Assembly (NCBI GenBank): GCA_028291515.1
Contig: JAQGHU010000114.1
Coordinates: forward strand, 62,001 to 126,000
DNA from: Schlesneria sp.
Lineage (GTDB): Bacteria; Planctomycetota; Planctomycetia; Planctomycetales; Planctomycetaceae
Reading direction: 5' to 3'
DNA: 64,000 bases
In this document: positions 30,702 through 38,172 of the stretch, piece after piece
How positions within the stretch are numbered: position 1 is the first letter of the stretch
How the letters are laid out: every line of letters starts with the position of its first letter
The notes under the pieces: generated by a model
Seen by the model: only the letters and a program-made list of their open reading frames with translations
What the model was told of the DNA's origin: nothing
The model's database searches: none
Translations under genes and position numbers: made by a program

Positions 30702-30742
30702 TGCAAAAGAAAGTGAGCCACCGAGTTGATTCGGTGGCTCAC
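30702..30742 (-). terminator. Terminator-like hairpin between modifier and E2 genes
   Basis: A perfect 12-bp stem, GTGAGCCACCGA (30713-30724) against TCGGTGGCTCAC (30731-30742), with a six-base loop. Read on the minus strand it is followed by TTTCTTTTG, the layout of an intrinsic terminator. It lies 36 bases after the modifier stop and about 23 before the E2 start, so it should end most transcripts after the modifier and let only part read through into E2, JAB and E1. Confidence 0.85.
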
Positions 30743-30778
30743 CGCCAGTGTGGATTACGAGGGAGGAAGCGCGGGGTC

Positions 30779-30997
30779 TCAGGCCCCTTCGATCTTCACT
30801 GGTGTGAAGCTGATCCGGTCTCCTTCTTGAAGGACCTGATCCGCGGCAGCGGGCTGACGATTCACCCGAATCAGATAGTCGCCCGCTTTCCCGGTGGGTA
30901 CGCGCTGTGCAAACAATTTTGAGACCGTAGTGCCAGTTTCCACTTCAATGTGGTCAGCAAACCCGGCACCGTCATTGTTGATGTAGAGGATTTTCAT
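30779..30997 (-). CDS. Ubiquitin-like beta-grasp modifier (ThiS/MoaD-like)
   Basis: A 72-residue protein with the pattern of a ThiS/MoaD/ubiquitin beta-grasp fold: strand 1 MKILYINND, strand 2 ADHIEVE, the central helix [11 protein letters not shown], strand YLIRVNRQP, and the family-typical [11 protein letters not shown] near the end. It finishes Lys-Ile-Glu-Gly-Ala rather than Gly-Gly. Removal of the last Ala would leave a Gly terminus suited to E1 adenylation, as with precursor forms of ubiquitin. It is encoded immediately upstream of E2, JAB and E1, which identifies it as the conjugated protein or a sulfur carrier. The terminator-like hairpin behind it suggests higher expression than the enzymes. 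Confidence 0.82.
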   Translation of the reverse strand: MKILYINNDGAGFADHIEVETGTTVSKLFAQRVPTGKAGDYLIRVNRQPAAADQVLQEGDRISFTPVKIEGA

Positions 30998-31051
30998 ACG
31001 TGAGGCTCCAAAGGAACAAGTAGGGGTCAGTTCAAGTCGTAGGTCCGTGAT

Positions 31052-31348
31052 CTACCAGCAAGGAGTTAAGGCCGATTCGGCGAGATCGTGGTCGGGGAGA
31101 AAGACTTCGTGTTCTTCGTACGGATAGGCGATGTCGCACTGTTCGCACTCGGCCCACTCAGGAAGACTTCCACGATCGGATGTCAGCTGGACGTCTGCAC
31201 CACAACCGGGGCAGGAGAGGCAAAGTTGCGGAGCGGGTGTGGCAAAGGGCACATCGAGTCTTAGCAGGCTAAAACCTCGCTGGCGAATGGTCCGTGATGA
31301 CTCTCCGGTGGCGGTCGCCACCAGACTGTTTAAGCGAGATCGAGACAT
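31052..31348 (-). CDS. Small zinc-ribbon protein
   Basis: A 98-residue protein with two CxxC pairs (CPGC and CEQC, about 24 residues apart) forming a rubredoxin-like zinc ribbon, an N-terminal basic region (SRSRLNSLVATATGESSRTIRQRG) and an acidic tail (YPYEEHEVFLPDHDLAES). It might present substrates or contact RNA or ribosomes, but this is conjecture. A CTGGAG ribosome site precedes the ATG. It is 54 bases upstream of the modifier gene, in the same operon. Confidence 0.72.
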   Translation of the reverse strand: MSRSRLNSLVATATGESSRTIRQRGFSLLRLDVPFATPAPQLCLSCPGCGADVQLTSDRGSLPEWAECEQCDIAYPYEEHEVFLPDHDLAESALTPCW

Positions 31349-31374
31349 GACTGACTCCAGAAAGTAACGGAAAC

Positions 31375-31422
31375 TTCCTAAAGCGCATCACGTCCCAAAG
31401 ACGTGATAAACACGTTTAGGAA
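31375..31422. repeat. Nested inverted repeats in operon leader
   Basis: An inner perfect repeat ATCACGTC (31387-31394) and GACGTGAT (31400-31407) is enclosed by an outer perfect repeat TTCCTAAA (31375-31382) and TTTAGGAA (31415-31422). It sits between two operon genes, about 27 bases upstream of the zinc-ribbon start. No T-run follows at once, so an RNA-processing or protein-binding role is more likely than termination. Confidence 0.6.
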
Positions 31423-31491
31423 CGGGTAGCTGACACTGCCGAGGCGGCGTCTAAGGAAATTGCGATCAGCGAGTCGTTATGACTGGCGGCG

Positions 31492-31737
31492 TCAATCGCT
31501 GGGGCTGATGTTCAGGACATGGTTGATCAGCCACTGCTGTTCAGCAGTGAGTGCCTCACTGCGGCGGCAAAACGGTCCGAGCGTCGGTCCGTCGATGAGG
31601 TACGCGAACCACTGCCCGGTTGAATCCGGCTCGACATGGCTGGCCCGGGCGATCTGCATCATCCCGAGGGACGACAAATCCAGAAGTTCGTCGTAGAGCG
31701 TGGCGACTTCACCATTTGGGCGAATGTACAGGTCCAT
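31492..31737 (-). CDS. Small conserved protein of the ubiquitin-like operon
   Basis: An 81-residue soluble alpha/beta protein beginning MDLYIRPNGEVATLYDELLDL, with a central RASHVEPDSTGQWFAYLIDGPTLGPF segment that looks strongly conserved in style. Its ATG overlaps the stop of the 321-residue gene (TAATG), so the two are coupled and probably act together. I recognise no domain and assign no function. Confidence 0.7.
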   Translation of the reverse strand: MDLYIRPNGEVATLYDELLDLSSLGMMQIARASHVEPDSTGQWFAYLIDGPTLGPFCRRSEALTAEQQWLINHVLNISPSD

Positions 31738-32702
31738 TAGGGTTCCTCTCGCCGGCTTGGTCGCAGGATGTTGCGGCGCGGACGATCGACCATCAAACCA
31801 TCCAAAGATGATTGGACACTTGACAGTTGTGTCGCCAACCGATGGCGCAGTGGACCATCGTCACGCAGTTGCTGCGGTGCCACGCCGCTCATTGCCCGTT
31901 GGGCTCGCTGGACGAGTTCATCCAACTGGTCATTGGAGTGAACGTTCAAGGAGCGAAATCGCTCGAAGAACTCGGTCAGATTCGTGACGGCCGTGTCTCG
32001 GAAGACTTTTTGTTTACCGTCTGCATTACCGTTCAGACGTTCACCGAGGTGATCCACGAGCTTGGACAGTTCTTCCAGAAACGCTTGCTCCGCCAATTGC
32101 ACTGCTTCATCGAACCGTGTTTGGACTCGTCGACATTCCTGTTCATACAACTCTGGATTCAGCTGCCGCAAATAATCTGGCGGTTCGACTGACGGATATT
32201 CGTGCTCGATGCCGAAAAGGCCAATCAACGTTGGCGGATAGTCTCTCGCATCATACAAGTTTCCAAGTCGGCGTCGAGCCGCGGATCGGAGCTCGTCATA
32301 GCGCTGATCGAGTGTCGCAACGGCATCGGTCAATTCTTCTTGGAAGCCCGCCAGCTGTCGATCGAAATCACCGATCACGCGCTGGGGAATCAGTCGGATA
32401 CCTGGCTCTGGATACGGCAACGAAATCGCTCGCCAATAGCTTTGGCAACGCCCCTTGATACCTGTGACGACCTTGAAGGCGGGATGTGATGTGTCGAGGA
32501 GCTTCTTGCCAGCGGACAGAAATTTGCCCTCGGCCCCGAATGAGTCGGCGGCTTGGTTTTTCTGTTCGACAGTCAGCGTCTTGCGGGTGCCGGGCCAGGT
32601 GAAGCTCAGCTTGATGGCTGCCATCGTGCCGCGCAGCCTAACCGATGCCACTGAAGCGTGAGACGAACCGGTTGTCGGCTCGTCGAGGAGTGAGGTCGCC
32701 AT
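31737..32702 (-). CDS. Coiled-coil protein at head of the modifier operon
   Basis: A 321-residue largely helical, charged protein with long predicted coiled-coil stretches (about 110-150 and 185-235) and a motif region SAGKKLLDTSHPAFKVVTGIKGRCQSYWRAISLPYPEPGIRLIP. That central part is reminiscent of DUF3150-like proteins of phages and plasmids, but I am not certain. It follows a strong terminator and so is probably the first gene of the transcript carrying the 81-aa protein, zinc ribbon and modifier. No membrane helix is seen. Confidence 0.7.
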   Translation of the reverse strand: MATSLLDEPTTGSSHASVASVRLRGTMAAIKLSFTWPGTRKTLTVEQKNQAADSFGAEGKFLSAGKKLLDTSHPAFKVVTGIKGRCQSYWRAISLPYPEPGIRLIPQRVIGDFDRQLAGFQEELTDAVATLDQRYDELRSAARRRLGNLYDARDYPPTLIGLFGIEHEYPSVEPPDYLRQLNPELYEQECRRVQTRFDEAVQLAEQAFLEELSKLVDHLGERLNGNADGKQKVFRDTAVTNLTEFFERFRSLNVHSNDQLDELVQRAQRAMSGVAPQQLRDDGPLRHRLATQLSSVQSSLDGLMVDRPRRNILRPSRREEP

Positions 32703-32731
32703 GTGGTTCCTTTCTCAAAATAAGTCCGTGT

Positions 32732-32775
32732 GAAAACAAAAACGCCGCTCGATTCTGTGAAGAACCGAACGGCGT
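32732..32775 (-). terminator. Intrinsic terminator ahead of the modifier operon
   Basis: On the minus strand an ACGCCG...CGGCGT stem, extended by a second paired block around a four-base loop, is followed by TTTTTGTTTT. It separates the lipoprotein pair from the downstream modifier operon, whose own promoter must lie in the short stretch between this site and 32702 or in the terminator itself. Confidence 0.88.
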
Positions 32776-32821
32776 GAGACTTGCGATCCCTCAGCCAATC
32801 GACATAGCACCAATCAAGCAG

Positions 32822-33268
32822 TTACTTCTGATTGGATTTCCAGTTATTGCGGACCCAGGCATCGCGCCACTGATGCGTTTTGATTCCATTGCCGTAAATG
32901 GCGAACTCGATGGGAATCTCCTGCTCTGGATCGTAATTTCGCAGAGGAAATGACAATGTGATCGCATGGGACTTGTTGGGTTCCCAGACCTCATAGCTGT
33001 GTTCCTTCAAGTCATCTCCATACAACCGGACCCTGAACGTTCCATTCCGGAGATTACCCGTATGCTGATGCCAAGCTGTCATTTCGAGGGTCGGGGCACC
33101 AAAGAGAACTGGGTGCTGAACTCGTGCCGAAAGGCGCGGTATCACAACCGGTGTTGTTTCTTCGACGTGTTGGACGTAGAAGGAAAACCCCAGAAAGCAC
33201 AGGAACCCAGCGACGATTAAAGCTATTACGACAGTGCCACCGTCCTGATACCAATGTTTATCACTCAT
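32822..33268 (-). CDS. Membrane-anchored beta-sandwich protein
   Basis: A 148-residue protein with one N-terminal membrane helix (about 11-31) and an extracytoplasmic domain of beta character (LSARVQHPVLFGAPTLEM..HQHTGNLRNGTFRVRLYG). Its ATG overlaps the stop of the lipoprotein gene (ATGA), so both are coupled. The pair may form an envelope complex. No known family is recognised. Confidence 0.65.
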   Translation of the reverse strand: MSDKHWYQDGGTVVIALIVAGFLCFLGFSFYVQHVEETTPVVIPRLSARVQHPVLFGAPTLEMTAWHQHTGNLRNGTFRVRLYGDDLKEHSYEVWEPNKSHAITLSFPLRNYDPEQEIPIEFAIYGNGIKTHQWRDAWVRNNWKSNQK

Positions 33269-34518
33269 CAGTAGGAGGCTCCCGCTTCAATCTTTTCCGT
33301 GATCTGGCCATCAGACTGGATCAGGTGAAGTTCTGCCTGCTTGCCAGTGGCGTCTAGCAGGGAAACCAAAATGTGCCGACCGTCGGGCGCGGGAAACAGG
33401 TGATGAACGAAGAAATTGGCGGGGAGCGTCCCTTCCAAAAGCACGCGCCGCCGCGCCAGCTTTCTATCAATCAGATCGACGCGGGCCTGCAAACTGTCCG
33501 CTCGTTGTCGGCAGTGGAGTGCGAAATCGCCTTCTCGAAAGGCAGCAGTTTGAATTGTCCTCCAGCCCGAATCCGCGTCATCCGCCGTGGTGATCGCCGC
33601 GAACTCTTGTTGCTGGGATGGCGTTAACGGCTCCTTTTCGATCCGGCGCTTCTTGATATCAATCGCAATCGTCCCTGTTCGCAACGTGAATCTCAGAACG
33701 TCGTCGGTCCAAACTCCTTGCGGCAGCGGAAAACAATTCCGAATCCATTTTTCATCTACCGCTCCTTCGGTCGACTTCACATTCAAGATCGCTGCAAAAG
33801 CGGTCCCAGTTTGCATTTCCTTCCGCAAATCCAGCGATTCAGCTGCTTCGTCGCTGACTGCCAGCGGATACTCCCAACCGTCCCAACTGACAAAGACAAA
33901 TTTCGGTCCATTGTCAGCTAACTTCATCCCAAGATAGCCCTGTCCACTCGGGCACAGTGGTGACACATGGATCGCTTGTGCCAAGATGACTGCCGGGGGT
34001 GTTGTCGTTAACTCGGTCAGTTTCTTCGATTTCACATCAAAGACGGCGAAACTTCCGAAAGGGGTACTGGACTTGATGAGGTCAGGGACCGCCAGCTTGT
34101 GTTGAGACCAAACGAGAATTCGTTCGCCAGCAGCACTCCAGAAGCAACTGGTCACCGCGACCTGCCGAACCCCATTCATGTCCCCCCAGTTTGTTGGGTC
34201 TGACCAGCCGATCTTGCCGTCGGTCAGCATTCCGAATCCAACCTGTGCCGAGCGACCTTCGGATCCCAGGCCTGCGTTTGCGAAGCAGATGGCTGGTTCT
34301 CGAGGGGACAGCGCCACGAGACAGGGGCGTTGTGCGCCCGGATTGAGGAAGGTACGCGTCGCCCGCTGCTCCAAATCGAATTGGAGGATCGAGCCATCGC
34401 TTTTGGGAAAGAAAAAGTGGCGAGAGTCGTTACTCCAGAGCGGCTGTGGTGCGGGACCACAGCCAGCCATCAGCGGGCTTATCACGACCAATGCCATGAT
34501 CACAAAAGTGGATCGCAC
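33268..34518 (-). CDS. Predicted lipoprotein, beta-propeller-like
   Basis: A 416-residue protein with a lipoprotein signal peptide (hydrophobic 5-17, lipobox LMAGC at about 15-19). The mature part has repeated blocks such as PLWSNDSRHFFFPKSDGSILQFDLEQ and FVHHLFPAPDGRHILVSLLDATGK, typical of WD40/TolB-like propeller blades. No enzyme motif is visible. It is divergent from the C-protein-like gene and shares the 120-base control region that carries the C-box repeats, so it may be under the same control. Confidence 0.7.
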   Translation of the reverse strand: MRSTFVIMALVVISPLMAGCGPAPQPLWSNDSRHFFFPKSDGSILQFDLEQRATRTFLNPGAQRPCLVALSPREPAICFANAGLGSEGRSAQVGFGMLTDGKIGWSDPTNWGDMNGVRQVAVTSCFWSAAGERILVWSQHKLAVPDLIKSSTPFGSFAVFDVKSKKLTELTTTPPAVILAQAIHVSPLCPSGQGYLGMKLADNGPKFVFVSWDGWEYPLAVSDEAAESLDLRKEMQTGTAFAAILNVKSTEGAVDEKWIRNCFPLPQGVWTDDVLRFTLRTGTIAIDIKKRRIEKEPLTPSQQQEFAAITTADDADSGWRTIQTAAFREGDFALHCRQRADSLQARVDLIDRKLARRRVLLEGTLPANFFVHHLFPAPDGRHILVSLLDATGKQAELHLIQSDGQITEKIEAGASY

Positions 34519-34571
34519 GATTTACTCCTTGCGGTTGAAAGGTGAAGGACGAGCATCACGGAGGCCGCGAC

Positions 34572-34631
34572 GATACCTATAGTCATCCTTCACTAATGAT
34601 ACTCATAGTCCGTGGAGCGATACTCATTGTC
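34572..34631. promoter_or_regulatory. Three C-box-like operator repeats
   Basis: Three copies of GATAC(C/T)(T/C)AT(A/T)GTC: 34572-34584, 34598-34610 and 34619-34631. The last two are 21 bases apart (two helical turns). Copy two is followed by CGTGG, as in many C-boxes where half sites of the ACT..AGT type flank a CCGTGG-like spacer. They lie immediately before the controller-like gene at 34641 and 54 bases upstream of the divergent lipoprotein gene. The last copy ends nine bases before the ATG, so the transcript could be nearly leaderless. Confidence 0.7.
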
Positions 34632-34640
34632 AACAGTCCA

Positions 34641-34880
34641 ATGGGTCGCATGAAACGGAAAGGACGAACCACTGATATTCTGGGACGATTTGGCCAGCGC
34701 GTCCGCGACCTGCGGAAGGAGCAAGGCTATTCCCAAGAGAGCTTCGCTGCAGTTTGCGAACTCGATCGGACATACGTCGGTGGAATTGAGCGAGGCGAAC
34801 GGAACGTTGCGCTGGAGAATATTGAGAAGATCGCCGTGCAGTTAGGGATGAGTCTGGCGGAGCTGATGGAGGGACTGTGA
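34641..34880 (+). CDS. XRE-family regulator resembling restriction-modification C proteins
   Basis: A 79-residue helix-turn-helix protein. The core [59 protein letters not shown] matches the C-protein subgroup of XRE regulators, notably the [15 protein letters not shown] block in the recognition helix. C proteins activate and then repress their own gene through C-boxes and delay toxic endonuclease expression after transfer. No restriction or methylase gene is seen within the window. It is the only plus-strand gene in the island. Starts at 34641 or 34650 are both possible. Confidence 0.85.
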   Translation: MGRMKRKGRTTDILGRFGQRVRDLRKEQGYSQESFAAVCELDRTYVGGIERGERNVALENIEKIAVQLGMSLAELMEGL

Positions 34881-34890
34881 GTTCGACGGC

Positions 34891-35199
34891 TCACCGTTTC
34901 GGTGGCAGGACGACCGTGACCATTTCGTATCTCGCATCCGCCACCCCCGAAACAATTGCATTCGCGGCCAAGTGAAGGGCGAAGTCGATCAATCTGTCGT
35001 CGGTCGGTGAATAAATCGCATACCTCAATTCGCAATTCCGCAGGTAGGTCTGAAGGTCACGAAGCTCGCGAGATGTCCATTCGACCGTCGGTTCTTCGTC
35101 AAAATAGAGGCGCATGACGTCCATCCCATGTGGCCCCATTTCATCGTCAAAGTATTGCAGAGCCGCGCGAAGCAGGGCCAGATGCGATTTTGTCAGCAC
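34891..35199 (-). CDS. Island hypothetical protein, 102 aa
   Basis: A 102-residue alpha/beta protein (LTKSHLALLRAALQYFDDEMGPHGMDVMRLYFDEEPTVEWTSRELRDLQTYLRNCELRYAIYSP) that I do not recognise. It follows the AAA+ gene by about 40 bases and is probably the last gene of that operon, converging with the controller-like gene at a gap of ten bases. Confidence 0.6.
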   Translation of the reverse strand: MLTKSHLALLRAALQYFDDEMGPHGMDVMRLYFDEEPTVEWTSRELRDLQTYLRNCELRYAIYSPTDDRLIDFALHLAANAIVSGVADARYEMVTVVLPPKR

Positions 35200-35240
35200 A
35201 TTGACTGTCCTTTCTAGGATACCCCTTCGGAGGAAACTGC

Positions 35241-36722
35241 TTAATTCAGGGATGAATCACGGCTAACCTTCCGCCGCGATCCCGATTTAGAGCTGGAATG
35301 GTAGTAGATGCCAGGAGACTGCGCCGAGAGGCAGCGTCCGCTGGCCCATTGCCGGAGTCGATCCACCGATTCCGCCGCCGTAATGGCGACAGGGACCACG
35401 TTTTGGGCTGACTGGATCAGCGGTACATCGAGCAACGCCGACAGTCGACAACAGGCTTTAATCTCGGCTCCCGTCCAATTCGCGTCGTCGGGCATTCGTT
35501 GCTCGCGATCAATCTCGAACTGGTCTAAGTAGAGACTCCAGATCGCGTCTTTTTCTTCACGGGTCGGCAGATCCAGGAAGAAGATCCCATCAAACCGTTC
35601 GGAGCGGCCGAATTCCGGCGGGAGCTTCGACACATCGTTGGCGGTACAAACGACAAACACGTCCGACGTATGGTCGTTCAGCCAACTCAAGAATGTCCCA
35701 AACATCCGCGAGGTGACGCCGGAATCACCGCTGCCATTAATTCCCGCGAAGGCTTTTTCGACCTCGTCGATCATCGCCACGCACGGGGCCATCGCATCGA
35801 TGATCTTGAGGGCCTGGCGGGTTCGTTCTTCGGATTGCCCGACGAGCGATCCCATCAGGCTGCCCACATCCAGGATCAGCACCGGTCTGCCGACCTCCTT
35901 ACCAAGCGATTTGCAGAATTGGCTCTTGCCACACCCTGGCGGTGACAACAGCAGCACGCCGCGAGGTCGTTTGGCTGGATTACCGCGACTGGGTTGGAGT
36001 AGCGCCCGTTTACAAAAACTCTTGAGGGATGCCAGTCCGCCGAGACTGCTGAATTCTTCCTGGCCCCGATGCAGTTCCAGCAGTCCAGACTTTTTGAGCA
36101 TTCCCGATTTCAATTTCCAGATGGCTTCACTGGTAATCCGACCGTATCGAACGAGCGACAAACTGAACGCGTTTTCCGCTTCTAACCGCGTCAGCCCTGA
36201 CGCGGCATCGAGCACGGTTTCCAGTTCTGGGCCAACAGGAAGCTCCGCCGCTTCCGTGGCAATTTCCCGTGCGATCTCGTCGAGCTGCTGACGGTCGGGA
36301 AGTTCATGCTCGATCACCACGAACAGTTTTTCGATCTCGATTGGCAACTGCACCACAGGTGCAAGGATGACGATGATCGTTCGGTTCTGTTTGCCGTTCA
36401 AAATCTGCTGCGACAGGGCCTGCACGATCTCTGCGGACGATAAGAATCGATGGAAGTTTTCCAAGACCATGACCGCGGTGCCGGTCGCCGTCGCCAACGA
36501 ACTTACCGATCGGATGGCTGCCAGCGGATCACCGCCGTTTTGTTCGATGGCGGCACCGGCAACCCGCAATCCTTGATCGAGATTCCAGGTTGCGAGTTGC
36601 CACTGCTCACGTTGGCACAACTGCGCGATGGCGGCCGTCGCTTCGTGTTGTTCGTGAGTTTCGATCCAAATGGCTGTAAAGCACGCGCGTACGTACTCTG
36701 CCAGCTGCTCGGTGAGCGCCAT
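35241..36722 (-). CDS. AAA+ ATPase, Ycf46-like
   Basis: A 493-residue protein. Residues 1-215 form an N-terminal domain like that of Ycf46/FtsH-related AAA proteins, with a degenerate ATPase-like fold (IWIETHEQHEA...AVMVLENFHRFL). The AAA+ module has Walker A SPPGCGKS (260-267), Walker B VAMIDE (315-320), sensor region CTANDVSKLPPEF and Arg fingers around R373/R376. It presumably remodels or unfolds a protein, perhaps a conjugated substrate. The upstream genes for DUF2997 and DUF1257 proteins are in the same operon; relatives of these three occur together in cyanobacteria and plastid genomes. Confidence 0.85.
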   Translation of the reverse strand: MALTEQLAEYVRACFTAIWIETHEQHEATAAIAQLCQREQWQLATWNLDQGLRVAGAAIEQNGGDPLAAIRSVSSLATATGTAVMVLENFHRFLSSAEIVQALSQQILNGKQNRTIIVILAPVVQLPIEIEKLFVVIEHELPDRQQLDEIAREIATEAAELPVGPELETVLDAASGLTRLEAENAFSLSLVRYGRITSEAIWKLKSGMLKKSGLLELHRGQEEFSSLGGLASLKSFCKRALLQPSRGNPAKRPRGVLLLSPPGCGKSQFCKSLGKEVGRPVLILDVGSLMGSLVGQSEERTRQALKIIDAMAPCVAMIDEVEKAFAGINGSGDSGVTSRMFGTFLSWLNDHTSDVFVVCTANDVSKLPPEFGRSERFDGIFFLDLPTREEKDAIWSLYLDQFEIDREQRMPDDANWTGAEIKACCRLSALLDVPLIQSAQNVVPVAITAAESVDRLRQWASGRCLSAQSPGIYYHSSSKSGSRRKVSRDSSLN

Positions 36723-36956
36723 GTAACTTTCCTTTGCGAGTTGTTGTGTCGGAATTAGTCCAAAGATGGGCTCATCGTGAAGTCGTTGATGAGCGAATAG
36801 GATCGCACGCGATTCGGGACGATGAACTCTCCCTAAGACGAGGGTATTCTCATCCGTGCTAAGTCTGGGCTTACGTTCGTAGGGAGTCTAAGTTTCAGCG
36901 TTGCTGTTAGTTGCGTATGTTCAGTGCGGTTGAAGCACTCGACGCGAAGGTTGCGG

Positions 36957-37151
36957 CTATTGGCCCTCCCTCAACTGCTGCTTAACTGCCGTCGACTGAT
37001 AGAACTCCGCTTTCAGAATTTCTTTGGATTGTTGTCCGAGTGCGAGCTCGATGAACTGACTTGCACTCCGACATTCGGCACCGACGAATCCTTTCGTCTC
37101 GATTCGTGATTGTCCATTGGGAGCCACGATGATCTCGATAGTCTTGCTCAA
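36957..37151 (-). CDS. DUF2997 family protein
   Basis: A 64-residue protein (SKTIEIIVAPNGQSRIETKGFVGAECRSASQFIELALGQ) matching the small DUF2997 family in length and in the ETKGF.G..C.....F motif. The start is a TTG whose TTGA overlaps the stop of the DUF1257 gene, so it is translationally coupled. The family is usually found beside DUF1257; its role is unknown. Confidence 0.82.
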   Translation of the reverse strand: MSKTIEIIVAPNGQSRIETKGFVGAECRSASQFIELALGQQSKEILKAEFYQSTAVKQQLREGQ

Positions 37152-37516
37152 GCCGTACCTCCAACCTGGATGGTGAGTTTGATGGATCCGTCCGACAGGG
37201 ATTGTTCAGTCACGGTGTGCCCGTGGCGTCTGGCTTCGATCTGTGCTTTCGATACGGCATATCCTTGGAGGAAGAGGTCCAATTGCTTCTGATCGCCCCA
37301 GCGTCCGCCGAAGTTGTCGAAGGCAATCTTCGCTGTAGTGACGTCGCAGACGACCGGATATCTCCAGTCTGGCAAGCGAACCGCCCAGCCTACGGCCGAG
37401 GTACTAAAGAGTTTCGCCTCGCCGAACGTAGGTTCAGGCAATGACAGCCGACCACATGCCGCCTGAATGGCCATGGGGTCACGAATTTCCGTTTGAATCT
37501 GCACGACATGCGACAC
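37148..37516 (-). CDS. DUF1257 family protein (Ycf35-like)
   Basis: A 122-residue protein with the DUF1257 pattern SHVVQIQTEIRD...LACGRL.LPEP, WAVRLPDWRYPVVCDVTTAKIAFDNFGGRWGDQKQLDLFLQGYAV and the basic C-terminal IEARRHGHTVTEQ. This family includes the algal plastid Ycf35. Its start is a GTG preceded by GGAGC. It heads the DUF1257-DUF2997-AAA+ operon. Function is unknown, but repeated linkage to a Ycf46-like ATPase suggests a complex. Confidence 0.85.
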   Translation of the reverse strand: MSHVVQIQTEIRDPMAIQAACGRLSLPEPTFGEAKLFSTSAVGWAVRLPDWRYPVVCDVTTAKIAFDNFGGRWGDQKQLDLFLQGYAVSKAQIEARRHGHTVTEQSLSDGSIKLTIQVGGTA

Positions 37517-38083
37517 GATGTTAAAGCTCCGTTTAGGTAACTGCGTGGGACCACCACCGATTCTCAGCCATTTAGCGTAAGGGTGAAGAAAACTCGGCGC
37601 AGGCTGGTTGAAGCCGGCTCCGCGAGGGTTTGGTTCCCCCGAAGGCAGGCGCTGAGAGCTACATTACAGGCATCATCTTATATGACGCATTTTCGTCGAG
37701 ATTTTAGAACGGTCTGGTTGGGGCAGCACACCGTCTGAATTGGGGCTTCGTCTTAGCAGAATTTCTTATTGCAGGCCGTTTCGGAGTGACAATCTGGACG
37801 CAGACATACAGCAGTGAGCCGCAAAATTCGATAATTTCAGCGAATGGCGACGACAATTGGTCATCTGAATGAGTCCCATCGTCGGCGAGGGATGTAACTC
37901 GCAATCCACGCGCGAGATCCCAAATTCCCAGCGTCAAGTCCGAGCGAAGGGCATGCTCGTTGAGTCACGTTCAACTTCGTCGGGTTCAAAACGTCTGTAC
38001 CCTCAATCCCGTGAAGGCGGCATGAATGTCGTCGGTGAGCTTTGCGATTAAGGACAATCGAAAGACTCTTTGGTGAGGTGGTA
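37517..38083. other. Intergenic region within island
   Basis: About 570 bases without a gene between the terminator of the coiled-coil winged-helix gene and the DUF1257 operon. It must contain the operon promoter. Frames on both strands lack family features. Short GC-rich potential stems occur near 37595-37630, but none is convincing. Confidence 0.45.
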
Positions 38084-38120
38084 GAAACGAAACAACCCCG
38101 CGAGTTCACTCGCGAGGTTG
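38084..38120 (-). terminator. Intrinsic terminator
   Basis: On the minus strand CAACCTCGCGAG pairs with CTCGCGGGGTTG around a TGAA loop (one wobble pair), followed by TTTCGTTTC. It ends the transcript of the gene at 38173-38577. Confidence 0.88.
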
Positions 38121-38172
38121 CCGGGGAATCTGGGAACGTCGTCAACGGGACGACTTCCTTAATGGTTCGGTG

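Noticed and set aside
30779-30997. Modifier as a simple thiamine or molybdopterin sulfur carrier
   Set aside because: No thiamine or molybdenum cofactor biosynthesis genes are nearby, while E2 and JAB genes are adjacent. The alternative remains possible but less likely.
34641-34880. Complete restriction-modification system around the controller-like gene
   Set aside because: No methylase motifs (such as DPPY or PCQ) or endonuclease-like gene is visible in the neighbouring genes.
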